Program-made: the position numbers and the translations under genes
Notes under the pieces: model-generated
Databases searched by the model: none
Seen by the model: the letters and a program-made list of their open reading frames with translations, nothing else
What the model was told of the DNA's origin: nothing
Virus record (IMG/VR): IMGVR_UViG_3300045919_000046
Location: 1-37,595 of that record
Reading direction: 5' to 3' (one strand)
DNA from: a virus
DNA length: 37,595 nt
Shown: in pieces, positions 20,908 to 30,021 of the stretch
How the letters are laid out: the number at the start of each line of letters is the position of its first letter
How positions within the stretch are numbered: the first letter of the stretch is position 1

Positions 20908-23900
20908 TTACCTCTGTTGTCGTGTTCCATACAATCGGCGAATGTTTTCAATTTCTTGTAGTGTGTTTGCAAGAACAATGCTCCGTTCGGTTGGTAGCAT
21001 TGAACTACCCATAATACGCTTAGTAATGTCAGCGTTTAGTGCATCTGAGTTTGGATTGATTTTTAAGTATGAAATTATATCATCCTTTAGCGCGTCTTTA
21101 CGCCCCGTATGAATATCATCGTAGATATGCACCCCTAGTTTATCAGTAGCCATTTTAATACGTTTACTCTCTTGACTATTCATGTAGCCCGTCTGAGTAT
21201 CTTTCGCCTCAGCTAAACTAGTGGCGCCAGCATAACGATACCCTTGGTCAGCGGCGTCACGTCTATGATCCATAGCCTGATGTTCCATCAGATTGTTGGG
21301 GTTATGAATTGTTTGTTTCCCATCTACCACTGGGCCCTTAAACACATCCATGTTATTTTCCATAGCACCCTTGACGGCAGCAGGCATCTGCTGGTATACA
21401 GCCTCGGTGGCTGTAGTGCTATTAAGATGGGCTAGCGCCTTAGTGGCACTAGACAACTCTTTAACATCCTGGTACATAGGAATAATGTTGTGTAAAGGAT
21501 CAGTAGGGTCACCAAGTTCAGGGGCCAGTCTGCTTTGTAAGTTCATTCCTGTCATTGTAGAGGCAAGTCCATATGACGCAAAGTCAGGTAAATGGGCAAT
21601 AATCTGCTCTTTAACACCACGACCTTGAACAGCGTGATACCATTCCGGCTTATTCTCCGCAATATGGTCTTTAAAGGCACCCCAAAGATGGTCAGCCTCA
21701 TTAACACCAACAACAGACAACGTACCGCCGACTGCAGCAAGTCCAGCAAGATGGTACAGCAAAGGCTTTACATTGCCTTGCCCGGCCAGCCGAGTAAATT
21801 GGGATAGTTGATTAAACTCATTAAACAAGTAGCTTTTGAATGTATACGCTGCTTGACCAGCAGCCCCGGCCTTATTTACAATCATAGGCCGATCAGCAGG
21901 ACGGTAGCTTGTAAGTGTGTTATCAGTCATCTCTTCCGCTTTGCGGAACATCTCCATATGGTCTGTAAACTTACCACTGTCATTGAGATGATGTACAAAA
22001 GAAAAGAACGTAGACATACGGGCCATCTTTTCAGGAAGGCTAATTGTAGGTGAGGTAATTGCTTTAGCTACATCCCCAAACACATTGTGTCCAAGGCTAG
22101 TACTCTCATTGTAAATGTTCTTTACGAATGTACCATTGTCTTCCCCATATTTAAGCGCCATGCTGCCAATTTTAGACATTGTGGATAGCTCCACTTTGTC
22201 ATTCACAAAGTTGTGCAACTCATGCTGAATCATACCACTGGCAAAATCATTCATTGTCTTGACAAAGATTTTAGCAGGATTGGCTTTAAATCCTTCTGCT
22301 GCCAACACAGCATGTTGGGCAGGAGCATTAATAAATGGTGTGGCTAACGTTGCCATAAAGTGAGCAGCATTTAAACCTAGGGTTTGTAGATATAGTGCTG
22401 ATTTAAATCCTGTAACACCTTTGTACAATGTGCTTTGTGATCGACCCAAAGCAATTTTACCCTGCGAGTATGCGGGCATCACTTGGGCAAGTACATTCTC
22501 CAGAGCCGTTAATACACCCTTGTTCGCACCAAACTGGCTATCCACTACTTGCTTAACGTACTGTACAGCATTGGAGTGGTTAGCAATAACATTTTCATCA
22601 TTGAGTAATGGCTTTAAACTAGCCATTGCATCCTGGGCTGCATTCCACCTCATCGCATTCTTCGCGTAATTATTCTGGGCGTCCATGAGACGCTTGGAAT
22701 TCTCAGCAGTATCCAGCCAGGGCATGTCGCCCTCAAATCCCCTTACGTTTGTTTTATCAATGAAGTGGCCTTTATGGTTTAAAGTACCATGCCCCTTCTC
22801 AGTCAGGAATTTCTCTAGTCCCTCTTTGATGGCACTAGTGAGTTGTGGATTGTCAGTGAAATGCTCAAGCATATCCTGATAGGCCCCCATAACATCACGA
22901 GGAACATCGGGATTGTACTTACTACCATCTTTCGCAAACTTAGGCTCAACTCCGTCAAACTGTAGCTTGTCACCAAAGTTCTTCTTTAAATAAGCCTGAG
23001 CAGCCAAAGCCTCAGCTTTGCTGACACTGCGGATATACCATGCGGGCTTTCCTGATTTATCAAGGATGGACAGACTCCAGTCACCATAGCGGCTAGCCGC
23101 CATATAAGCATTCCGCTTTGTAATAGGCTCTTTACCTAAAGCAGCCCGAGCAGCATTAGTCTGCTCATGTAGTCCATCCATCATAGCCCGATGCATCTGA
23201 TAGGCAGCAATGCCCCGCTCAGACATACCAGCCGCTTTCAGTTCCTCAACAGAGGAACGGACATTTCCTTCAGTGTCTTCCCATTTAATAATGTCAGACA
23301 CATCTTTAAGTTCAGCAGGCTTTAGTTTCGACATGGCTTTGTACACCGGCTCTACAATAGTTTTAATATTATAGTCAGCAGTCTTAGACATGTGGTTTAA
23401 AATACGACCGGCACCAAGCACCAAAGGATGGTTACCAAACTTTGCTGCGGTGAGAGTAGGACCACTCTGTAGATTGGACGTAATGACACCTAGCTTGGGA
23501 ATGTCTTTCCCATGTGCCATAGTGTCTGCAATAATATCTTCTGCCTTAGGGGCGGATGTAATCACATCGGCAAGGTCTTTCTTTAGCCCAGGAATTGTCT
23601 GAGTAATGTAGTCTTCAGCCGCCGTTTGATGTGGTACTTTAGAACTACCAATGTTGTGGAACTTATCCACCAGTTTCGACACCTCATCACCAATATCCTT
23701 GATGTTTAGGACACCGGATTGTTTACCGCCTTTAATGCCGGTAAGGATTGGTTTTGGTTGTACCAGATCAGGTGTAATCTCTGTGGCTTCACCAATAGGA
23801 ATCTTTTGCCTATCTTGGATATTCGCAACACCAGGAGTAATACCCTTAGCACGATCAATAAGGTCTTGAATCCCCTCATTGATGGCATTGGTGTCTACAG

Positions 23901-25314
23901 CACCCCGCTGTCGTCCCTTCTTACTACCACGGGGTGCTACACCTTCATTCGTAAGGCCAAGGCCAGCATTAGCTTCATTAGCCATTGTGGCTCGCGCAGC
24001 ATTATTCTCAGGAGTGTTAGGCTCACGTGAGAGAATACGATTGGCTTCATTCTTTGGAGATTGTCGATCAAATGCATCAGGAGTTCTATCTCCTGTGCGA
24101 AGCATGTCTGCCACAGTAATTGGTAGTGCTGCTTGCTCATTACGCCCAGCATAGAAATCCACCATGTTGTCATGTTGGAAGGGAGCATCTTGTAATAGCC
24201 CAGGAAAGTCGTTTACATCTGGATACTGCGATGCCTTGGTAAGGCGACTAGGCCCCAAGTCCAATGGAGTATTGTCCCCAGGAAGCCGTGTATTAGCCTG
24301 CTGGCGCTGTTGTTCGGCCCAATCTGTGCTTCCGGTAGAAGCACTCTCTTGGCGAGCCCTTTCAGCAGCATTGCGGTCAAGACCACCCTGGCGGGCTACG
24401 TCTTGTTCTAGGGCCCTTTGCCGGGCTTCTATAGCATTTTGAGCAGCCTGACGCTTTGCAGCATCCACACCATCTTGTAACGACTGCTGTACAACTTGTT
24501 CATTTGCTTTCCATTCTGGAGTGTAGTCTCGACCAGGGGTGCCACCCACTTGTCGATTGGCGGTGTCAGAAGCAAATAAATCTGTTTGCCCGGTACCACG
24601 GGATTGCATCTCCGCAACACTTTGGGACGATGTCTCTAATGGAAGTTCTAGTTGCTCGGGTGCATTTGGTACTTTAGGTGCCTCAGGAATCTTGTTGGCT
24701 TTGAGAGTGTCCAACACAGACGTGTTTGGAGCAATTTCCTTAGGCCCGATTTTACTGATGAGTTTACCGGCGCCCTTAAGCGGGAGTGTTACACCAAGAT
24801 GTAGTGGTAAAAAGTTTAAGGCAGCATCAACGGGTAATTTGGCCGACAGGCGACCAAGCTCTTCGTTGCCGAGTGCTTTACCAATCGGACCACCAACGTA
24901 GTCAGCCGCAGCCTCGCCTGGCATTGCCATAACTTCACTAGCTTTTTGTACTGCGCGTTTACCTGGGGCTGTAGACCCCTCATATGATCCAAACCCAAAA
25001 TTATTCTTTTGGATGCGTGTCACAGCATCCCCGGCCTTATCAAGACCTTGCCCAGACAACAGGGTGCCCAGGCCGTACAAACCACCGGCAATTTGTGATG
25101 GAATACCGGCTACCATAGACAATCCCGCCTCGGGAATACCCATATAAGCTGGGGCCTTCATGTCATCCACAGCCTTTGGCTTCATACCAAGTTTCTTAGC
25201 AAAATCCTCGTAAGGCAAGTCGCTGTAAAACTTCTTATGAAATGCTGACGCAAAGTCATCGTCAGACATATCATTATACTGCGGATATGTCTTACGGATT
25301 TCTTGAAAGTCCAT
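20908..25314 (-). CDS. Large internal virion/ejection protein (1468 aa)
   Basis: The largest gene of the window. The N-terminus reads MDFQEIRKTYPQYNDMSDDD and continues AFHKKFYSDLPYEDFAKKLG, the small domain found at the start of many podophage ejection proteins and large polyvalent proteins. Residues 60-200 contain hydrophobic segments (GLSMVAGIPSQIAGGLYGLG, ALNFLPLHLGVTLPL). Residues 200-500 are polar, Gln/Asn/Arg-rich and probably disordered. The second half is a long helical region (around residues 620-1290) resembling large helical phage proteins of the PLxRFG type, with another hydrophobic stretch LLYHLAGLAAVGGTLSVVG. Such proteins are stored in the capsid and ejected to form a conduit across the host envelope. 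I see no lytic transglycosylase motif. Confidence 0.75.
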   Translation of the reverse strand: MDFQEIRKTYPQYNDMSDDDFASAFHKKFYSDLPYEDFAKKLGMKPKAVDDMKAPAYMGIPEAGLSMVAGIPSQIAGGLYGLGTLLSGQGLDKAGDAVTRIQKNNFGFGSYEGSTAPGKRAVQKASEVMAMPGEAAADYVGGPIGKALGNEELGRLSAKLPVDAALNFLPLHLGVTLPLKGAGKLISKIGPKEIAPNTSVLDTLKANKIPEAPKVPNAPEQLELPLETSSQSVAEMQSRGTGQTDLFASDTANRQVGGTPGRDYTPEWKANEQVVQQSLQDGVDAAKRQAAQNAIEARQRALEQDVARQGGLDRNAAERARQESASTGSTDWAEQQRQQANTRLPGDNTPLDLGPSRLTKASQYPDVNDFPGLLQDAPFQHDNMVDFYAGRNEQAALPITVADMLRTGDRTPDAFDRQSPKNEANRILSREPNTPENNAARATMANEANAGLGLTNEGVAPRGSKKGRQRGAVDTNAINEGIQDLIDRAKGITPGVANIQDRQKIPIGEATEITPDLVQPKPILTGIKGGKQSGVLNIKDIGDEVSKLVDKFHNIGSSKVPHQTAAEDYITQTIPGLKKDLADVITSAPKAEDIIADTMAHGKDIPKLGVITSNLQSGPTLTAAKFGNHPLVLGAGRILNHMSKTADYNIKTIVEPVYKAMSKLKPAELKDVSDIIKWEDTEGNVRSSVEELKAAGMSERGIAAYQMHRAMMDGLHEQTNAARAALGKEPITKRNAYMAASRYGDWSLSILDKSGKPAWYIRSVSKAEALAAQAYLKKNFGDKLQFDGVEPKFAKDGSKYNPDVPRDVMGAYQDMLEHFTDNPQLTSAIKEGLEKFLTEKGHGTLNHKGHFIDKTNVRGFEGDMPWLDTAENSKRLMDAQNNYAKNAMRWNAAQDAMASLKPLLNDENVIANHSNAVQYVKQVVDSQFGANKGVLTALENVLAQVMPAYSQGKIALGRSQSTLYKGVTGFKSALYLQTLGLNAAHFMATLATPFINAPAQHAVLAAEGFKANPAKIFVKTMNDFASGMIQHELHNFVNDKVELSTMSKIGSMALKYGEDNGTFVKNIYNESTSLGHNVFGDVAKAITSPTISLPEKMARMSTFFSFVHHLNDSGKFTDHMEMFRKAEEMTDNTLTSYRPADRPMIVNKAGAAGQAAYTFKSYLFNEFNQLSQFTRLAGQGNVKPLLYHLAGLAAVGGTLSVVGVNEADHLWGAFKDHIAENKPEWYHAVQGRGVKEQIIAHLPDFASYGLASTMTGMNLQSRLAPELGDPTDPLHNIIPMYQDVKELSSATKALAHLNSTTATEAVYQQMPAAVKGAMENNMDVFKGPVVDGKQTIHNPNNLMEHQAMDHRRDAADQGYRYAGATSLAEAKDTQTGYMNSQESKRIKMATDKLGVHIYDDIHTGRKDALKDDIISYLKINPNSDALNADITKRIMGSSMLPTERSIVLANTLQEIENIRRLYGTRQQR

Positions 25315-26324
25315 TATCTAATTCCTAGTGGATCAGCTTTCGGCTGGTTAGATTGTTCCCCACGTAATGGCATTCCACCGGCGGAAGAATTGACAGCTCG
25401 TCCTGGATTAATCGTTGGAATTGCACCATTAGTAAGTGCAGTGGGATCAACCTTACCTTGGTTAGCAGTGTTGGGGCCAACAGCAGGTAGTGCCATAGCG
25501 GCTTGATTAAGACGTTGCGCTTCGGCATCAAACTTACGACCTTGTTCTTGATCACCATCTTCATAGGCTTGCCGGGCAAGCTCAGTGTAACGACTTGAAA
25601 GACCCTGATACGTTGGTTTATCTAGCTTCATCTTGGTGTCTAGTTCAGCCATCTTCATTTGACGTGCAGTGCCTAAACGATCGTTAGAAAGTTGCATTCT
25701 ACCACGTTGCTTAATTTCTTCCATCTGTGCTTCACGCTGGAGGCGGGCTTCATTTTGTCGAATGGCAAGTTGTACCTTCTGCGAAGAAGTAGCTACGGCT
25801 TCACCATATTGTTGCAGCTTCTTAGAAAGCTGCTGTGGATTCATGGTGTCCCAGGAAGGGTCCCAAAGACCCGAGGATTGCATCATTTCCCGTGCAGCGG
25901 GGATACCCCCTACCGGGTTAGCATTAATGGCCGCAGCAGCCTGCATTGCCATCTGACCATGTGCAAGACCCCCGTCTGCTTGACGTTGTAGATCATCAGC
26001 ACTGTATTTGCTCAGGAGGTCTTTAACATGGGCATCACTAAGTAAACCACCCTCACGATTGTTACGCTGTTGGGTTTCTGCCTGAGCACGAATGCCAGGA
26101 AGCTGAGCAAGGCTAGTGTCATTACCAATCTGTGCTTGCTGCTCACGAAGTGGCCGCATTGCCTGCTCATGTGCAATCATCCCAGGTAAGTCTTGGTATT
26201 GCTGATTGTCGGCTTGCTGTGCTTGCGCCACACCATTCTGTGCCTCAAGGGTCATACCCAATGGAACATTGCCCAGATTGCTCAATGTCTGGGGTGTTAC
26301 ATTAGGTTGAAAGAGCATTCCCAT
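25314..26324 (-). CDS. Probable internal virion/ejection protein, 336 aa
   Basis: A 336-residue Gln/Ala-rich protein, predicted from composition to be almost wholly helical (for example KKLQQYGEAVATSSQKVQLA, RQAYEDGDQEQGRKFDAEAQ). There is a hydrophilic Pro/Asn-rich tail at the C-terminus. The stop shares a base with the start of the 1468-residue gene (TAATG), so the two are co-translated; a GGAGG ribosome binding site precedes its own ATG. Its position between two ejection-type proteins makes it a likely member of the same ejectosome. No specific family assigned. Confidence 0.72.
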   Translation of the reverse strand: MGMLFQPNVTPQTLSNLGNVPLGMTLEAQNGVAQAQQADNQQYQDLPGMIAHEQAMRPLREQQAQIGNDTSLAQLPGIRAQAETQQRNNREGGLLSDAHVKDLLSKYSADDLQRQADGGLAHGQMAMQAAAAINANPVGGIPAAREMMQSSGLWDPSWDTMNPQQLSKKLQQYGEAVATSSQKVQLAIRQNEARLQREAQMEEIKQRGRMQLSNDRLGTARQMKMAELDTKMKLDKPTYQGLSSRYTELARQAYEDGDQEQGRKFDAEAQRLNQAAMALPAVGPNTANQGKVDPTALTNGAIPTINPGRAVNSSAGGMPLRGEQSNQPKADPLGIR

Positions 26325-26326
26325 AA

Positions 26327-27760
26327 TTAACCTCCACCCCCAAACTTACGTTTTGGGTCAAGTGAGTAGTCCATTCCAGGTGAGTTATTTAATGATGGCA
26401 AATTGATTTGATAATTCGGCATTGTTGGATTTGTGGATGGCATAGTATTAGCTGGGCTATCACCAAACCAGCCCTGTTTATTACCTAGCCACAGACCATT
26501 CTGGAACATGCCCATACCACCCTGTAGACTCTGGTTATTTAGATTGGCTACGGCGGGAGCATTCCGACTATCTAGTTCTGCAAGAGATGACTGTAGTGCT
26601 TGTGCTTGACCACCAACATCGGACCTACGACCACCAGCAGCAAACTTACGGGCCAGATTACTTTCCATTTGCTTAGAGTATGCACTACGATTGCCAGCAA
26701 TCTGGTTTAGATAACTATTCGCCATTTGGCGTTGCTTGTTAGCCATGTACATACCAGCAAGTCCTTCGGCCCAATTGCCCATACTCTTGCCCCCCGGCAT
26801 AGAGGGGCCGCTACCATTATTACCAAAGATGCTCCCTGCAATAGATTTAATATGGTCTAAAAATCCACCACCCGCAGGGGCACTAGAGTCTAGTCCTGTT
26901 CCGTTGTTCCCAGCCCAAGGAGAGGGAGAGTAGTTATTGGCCGTACCTAGTTCCTGCTGCACTGGGCTACCACCAGACTGCATCCAAGGCGCAGGGCTGT
27001 ACCCATTGGTTGTGTCGTCAAATAGTCCCATCTTGTCTGCTCCATAGTTAACTGCCCCAGGTAAGGCTCCCATTACACCTGCTGATACTGGATTGCTACC
27101 GCTAGCGGCTGCTAACGTGGCACCAGTAATACCACGATTGATACCTGCTGATAAATTGGAATCGGTGACTCCGGCATATCCAGCAGGATTGAATTCGTTG
27201 ATTGCACTACCAAGCCCACCACTTAGAGCCCCTTTAAACGCCCCACCAAGGGTTGGAGTTCCACCAGGACCTCCTGCAGAAGACATGGCTCCCTGAAGGG
27301 CCCCTAGGCCCGTAGACTGGCCTAATGTCATAGCAGCAGGTAATCCTTCAGCCACATTCATGGCACCCATTACACCGCCACCTACGGCCCCGGTAGCAGC
27401 CATAGCAGCCAGCCAGAACTCAGGATCATCATTAGAAACACTAAATTGTGAGTTAGCGACTGGATTACCAGCTCGGTCTAAAAAAGAATTTTCTGTAGTG
27501 TTGTATGCCCCGTTTCGGGATGCAGGGGTGTACCCCATCTTACTAAGCCAGTTATCTACACCCCCTGGTGTTTGTCCAGAGTTACCCTGGGCGTCAGTTT
27601 GACCACTACCAAAATCATTACCGTCATACCCAACACCCTGCCAGTAGGAATCTGGCATCCCCTGGCTGTAGTCCCATGCACCCATTGTACTACCAGAGTC
27701 TTGGGCGTCGCTATAACCCCCTTGTGAGGGCATAGAGGTCATCCAGGAAGTGTCAGCCAT
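26327..27760 (-). CDS. Gly/Asn-rich probable internal virion protein, 477 aa
   Basis: A 477-residue protein. Residues 1-90 are polar and Gly/Gln/Asn-rich; residues 110-250 hold small, hydrophobic Gly/Ala segments (AAMAATGAVGGGVMGAMNVA, GALSGGLGSAI) that could insert in a membrane; residues 340-410 are helical and basic (YMANKQRQMANSYLNQIAGN, SNLARKFAAGGRR); the C-terminus is Asn/Pro-rich with KRKFGGGG at the end. This mix is typical of the first ejected proteins of podophages. Its stop is two bases from the next start. Confidence 0.72.
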   Translation of the reverse strand: MADTSWMTSMPSQGGYSDAQDSGSTMGAWDYSQGMPDSYWQGVGYDGNDFGSGQTDAQGNSGQTPGGVDNWLSKMGYTPASRNGAYNTTENSFLDRAGNPVANSQFSVSNDDPEFWLAAMAATGAVGGGVMGAMNVAEGLPAAMTLGQSTGLGALQGAMSSAGGPGGTPTLGGAFKGALSGGLGSAINEFNPAGYAGVTDSNLSAGINRGITGATLAAASGSNPVSAGVMGALPGAVNYGADKMGLFDDTTNGYSPAPWMQSGGSPVQQELGTANNYSPSPWAGNNGTGLDSSAPAGGGFLDHIKSIAGSIFGNNGSGPSMPGGKSMGNWAEGLAGMYMANKQRQMANSYLNQIAGNRSAYSKQMESNLARKFAAGGRRSDVGGQAQALQSSLAELDSRNAPAVANLNNQSLQGGMGMFQNGLWLGNKQGWFGDSPANTMPSTNPTMPNYQINLPSLNNSPGMDYSLDPKRKFGGGG

Positions 27761-28134
27761 TATACAATACCGATTTCACCTTCGCCCTGAATCGTCAGGG
27801 ACGTTGCAGCACTCGCACCACCGACAAGGAAATCAGCCGGTTCCATACGTAGCATACCGTACCAATCAACATAGCTATTAGCCGCTACCGAAGTAGCTGT
27901 GCCAATTACTTCCGTGCCCGCTGCGTTGCCACCAGTGGCACCGAGCCATAAACTGAAAGTCACAGCACCGGCCGTCTTATTGACAATACGGATGTGACGT
28001 AGGATGAGATAGGTGTTGGCATTAGTACCAGCAAGACCAGTGCCACCAGTCAGAGTTGGTGAATTCAGAATGTTGGTGGTCAAGACATTGGACATTGCAA
28101 CAGGTCCAAATCGAATAACTTTATTAGCAGCCAT
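27760..28134 (-). CDS. Small virion protein, 124 aa
   Basis: A 124-residue strand-rich protein with many Gly, Ala and Thr (TLTGGTGLAGTNANTYLILR, TFSLWLGATGG). No signal peptide is seen. Small beta-rich proteins of this composition beside fibre genes are usually virion or decoration proteins. An AAGGAG ribosome binding site precedes the ATG and the stop overlaps the next gene (TAATG). Family not recognised with certainty. Confidence 0.7.
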   Translation of the reverse strand: MAANKVIRFGPVAMSNVLTTNILNSPTLTGGTGLAGTNANTYLILRHIRIVNKTAGAVTFSLWLGATGGNAAGTEVIGTATSVAANSYVDWYGMLRMEPADFLVGGASAATSLTIQGEGEIGIV

Positions 28135-28143
28135 GTAAACTCC

Positions 28144-28923
28144 TTAAGGGGCTAGATAGTAATATGCAGTGACACGCCACAAGACAGCCAACCCTGCCGC
28201 TGGGCAGACGATGGTAGTTGCCGTGTTCTGGGCGCTGGATTGAAGTGGCTGTGTGAAGTCCCGTGCAACGTCAATTTGGGTTCCACCCGCCGCCATAGCA
28301 TTACCCACGCTCCAGGCTAGCGAGCCTGGAAGATTGGTTGTCGTAACAACTAGAGTGGCTGTGCCAGCAAGGGCTGCGGTGGCATTTCGTGTAATTTCAA
28401 TGCCAGTAATATAATGTCGAAGACCAGCACCTGGAGCAGCAATCGTAAGAGTTGTTGCCGTGTTGGCTGCAGCAGTTGTTGTTGCAGCCAAAACAGGAAG
28501 AGCTGCTGAGTTAATAATGTAATCAGCAAAAGTAGCACGAGCCGCAACTACCACTGTACCAGAAGTAAACGCGCTTACCCTGACTCGGATGCGTTTGAAT
28601 CCTCCTGCGGTTAGAGCATACTGCTTTGAAAGCGTTGTTGTGACTACAACTGATGCAACATACACGGACGCCTGCACGTCAAATGCATTTGTGGCAACAT
28701 AGTTTGTACCATCAATTGTTCCCTCAAAAACCAATGTTGCCGCCATTGCTGCTGTTCGCAAGTCAGCCATAACAATGGCTTGTCCATTCAGATCAACAAT
28801 AGCTTCTGCATTAAGAGCTGACAGCGTGACTGTCTGTGCACGCGCGTCAGTAACTGTCGTTTGGACAATTGAGTCCAGACAACCCGCAAATTCATTACCC
28901 CGTGCGTCATAAAGAACACTCAT
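28144..28923 (-). CDS. Probable virion structural protein, 259 aa
   Basis: A 259-residue beta-rich protein, dominated by Ala/Thr/Val strands (ATLVFEGTIDGTNYVATNAF, VYVASVVVTTTLSKQY, TATLVVTTTNLPG). Composition and position between the fibre and the small virion protein suggest a beta-sandwich capsid-decoration or tail protein. The opening VLYDARGNEFAG is a short linker-like stretch. No catalytic residues are apparent. Confidence 0.7.
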   Translation of the reverse strand: MSVLYDARGNEFAGCLDSIVQTTVTDARAQTVTLSALNAEAIVDLNGQAIVMADLRTAAMAATLVFEGTIDGTNYVATNAFDVQASVYVASVVVTTTLSKQYALTAGGFKRIRVRVSAFTSGTVVVAARATFADYIINSAALPVLAATTTAAANTATTLTIAAPGAGLRHYITGIEITRNATAALAGTATLVVTTTNLPGSLAWSVGNAMAAGGTQIDVARDFTQPLQSSAQNTATTIVCPAAGLAVLWRVTAYYYLAP

Positions 28924-28926
28924 GTA

Positions 28927-30021
28927 TTACCCCACCAAATAGTTAAATTTAAAAGGTCCACCAATGGTTCCCACTAAAGCTGATACCTCTAGCAAAAACG
29001 AACCAACTGCTACAGTTTCAACATGGAACCCAATATTGTCTACATCAGGGTCATTAGTGTCTACATCAGTATAGTGTCCATGCTGTACAATAATGAATGA
29101 TGCACCCGTTACCGAAGCGTCCGTCACCGTGGCTGCGTAAGCAGAACTACCATATGGGACAGTAAGTGTTGTCGTCTTAATGGTTGCTGAACCACCACCA
29201 CCACTTCCTGCTGGTCCTGTTGGTCCGGCAGGACCCGGAATTAAGAACATCTCAGGCTCGTAAATCTCAGCCTCTAAAAATATAGCAGGCCCTGGGGGGC
29301 CTGCAGCGCCAGCTACTCCTGAGATTCCAGCAACACCGGGAGGGCCTGGAGGTCCCATAGGACCTTCATCACCTTCGGGGGCATCAAGAAATACAGGTGG
29401 GCCCATAGGACCACTAGCACCAGTGCTGCCTGTTACACCTGCTGCCCCTGCGGGGCCCGCAGGACCTGGGATAGGCCAGGCATCTTGTCCGTCTTCACCA
29501 TCAAACCCAAACCCAGGAGCACCTTGTATACCCGCTGCTCCAGCAGCGCCTGTGGCACCAGTAGCACCTGTGGGGCCGGGAACACCAGGAACAAGAAACA
29601 TTTCGGCTTCTTGATAGTCAGCTTCAAGGAATACGGCAGGACCAGCAGGTCCTTGTGCACCTAATCCACCACCTCCTGGTGGAGCTGCCCATGAACCATC
29701 CGCACGAAGGAAGTTAGTTGTACCCCCACCAGAAGCAGGAACTACCCCTGCGCTACCAGCAGCAAATGACGATACAGATAGTGTCCTATCAACAGTTAAA
29801 TCACCACCACCGGTTAGTGGTGCAGTGGTTGAAATTGTTCTTGATGTAGATAGGGCGTCAACAATGCCATATCCGGCAATCGTTGTGGGTTTGCCTGTAA
29901 TAGCAGCCCACGCCACATTCTGTGACGCGTTGATAACGTTCCGTACCTGCTGATACCAGTTGGCCCAGTTGTATGAACCAAAGGGTGCATCAATAGGGGC
30001 TGGCGGAAGAATATCAGCCAT
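28927..30021 (-). CDS. Collagen-like tail fibre protein
   Basis: A 364-residue fibre. Residues 1-30 (NWANWYQQVRNVINASQ) probably attach to the tail. Residues 35-118 carry widely used phage fibre elements (AITGKPTTIAGYGIVDA, TAPLTGGGDLTVDRTLSVSS, GGGTTNFLRADGSWAAPPGG). Residues about 121-275 are collagen-like Gly-X-Y repeats, interrupted at 129-145, 171-184, 209-219 and 246-262; two interruptions share an xFLEAxxxExEMFLxP pattern. Residues 280-364 form a beta-rich C-terminal tip (TLTVPYGSSAYAATVTDASV) that may set receptor specificity. It follows the beta-helix tailspike (TAATG junction). Confidence 0.9.
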   Translation of the reverse strand: MADILPPAPIDAPFGSYNWANWYQQVRNVINASQNVAWAAITGKPTTIAGYGIVDALSTSRTISTTAPLTGGGDLTVDRTLSVSSFAAGSAGVVPASGGGTTNFLRADGSWAAPPGGGGLGAQGPAGPAVFLEADYQEAEMFLVPGVPGPTGATGATGAAGAAGIQGAPGFGFDGEDGQDAWPIPGPAGPAGAAGVTGSTGASGPMGPPVFLDAPEGDEGPMGPPGPPGVAGISGVAGAAGPPGPAIFLEAEIYEPEMFLIPGPAGPTGPAGSGGGGSATIKTTTLTVPYGSSAYAATVTDASVTGASFIIVQHGHYTDVDTNDPDVDNIGFHVETVAVGSFLLEVSALVGTIGGPFKFNYLVG

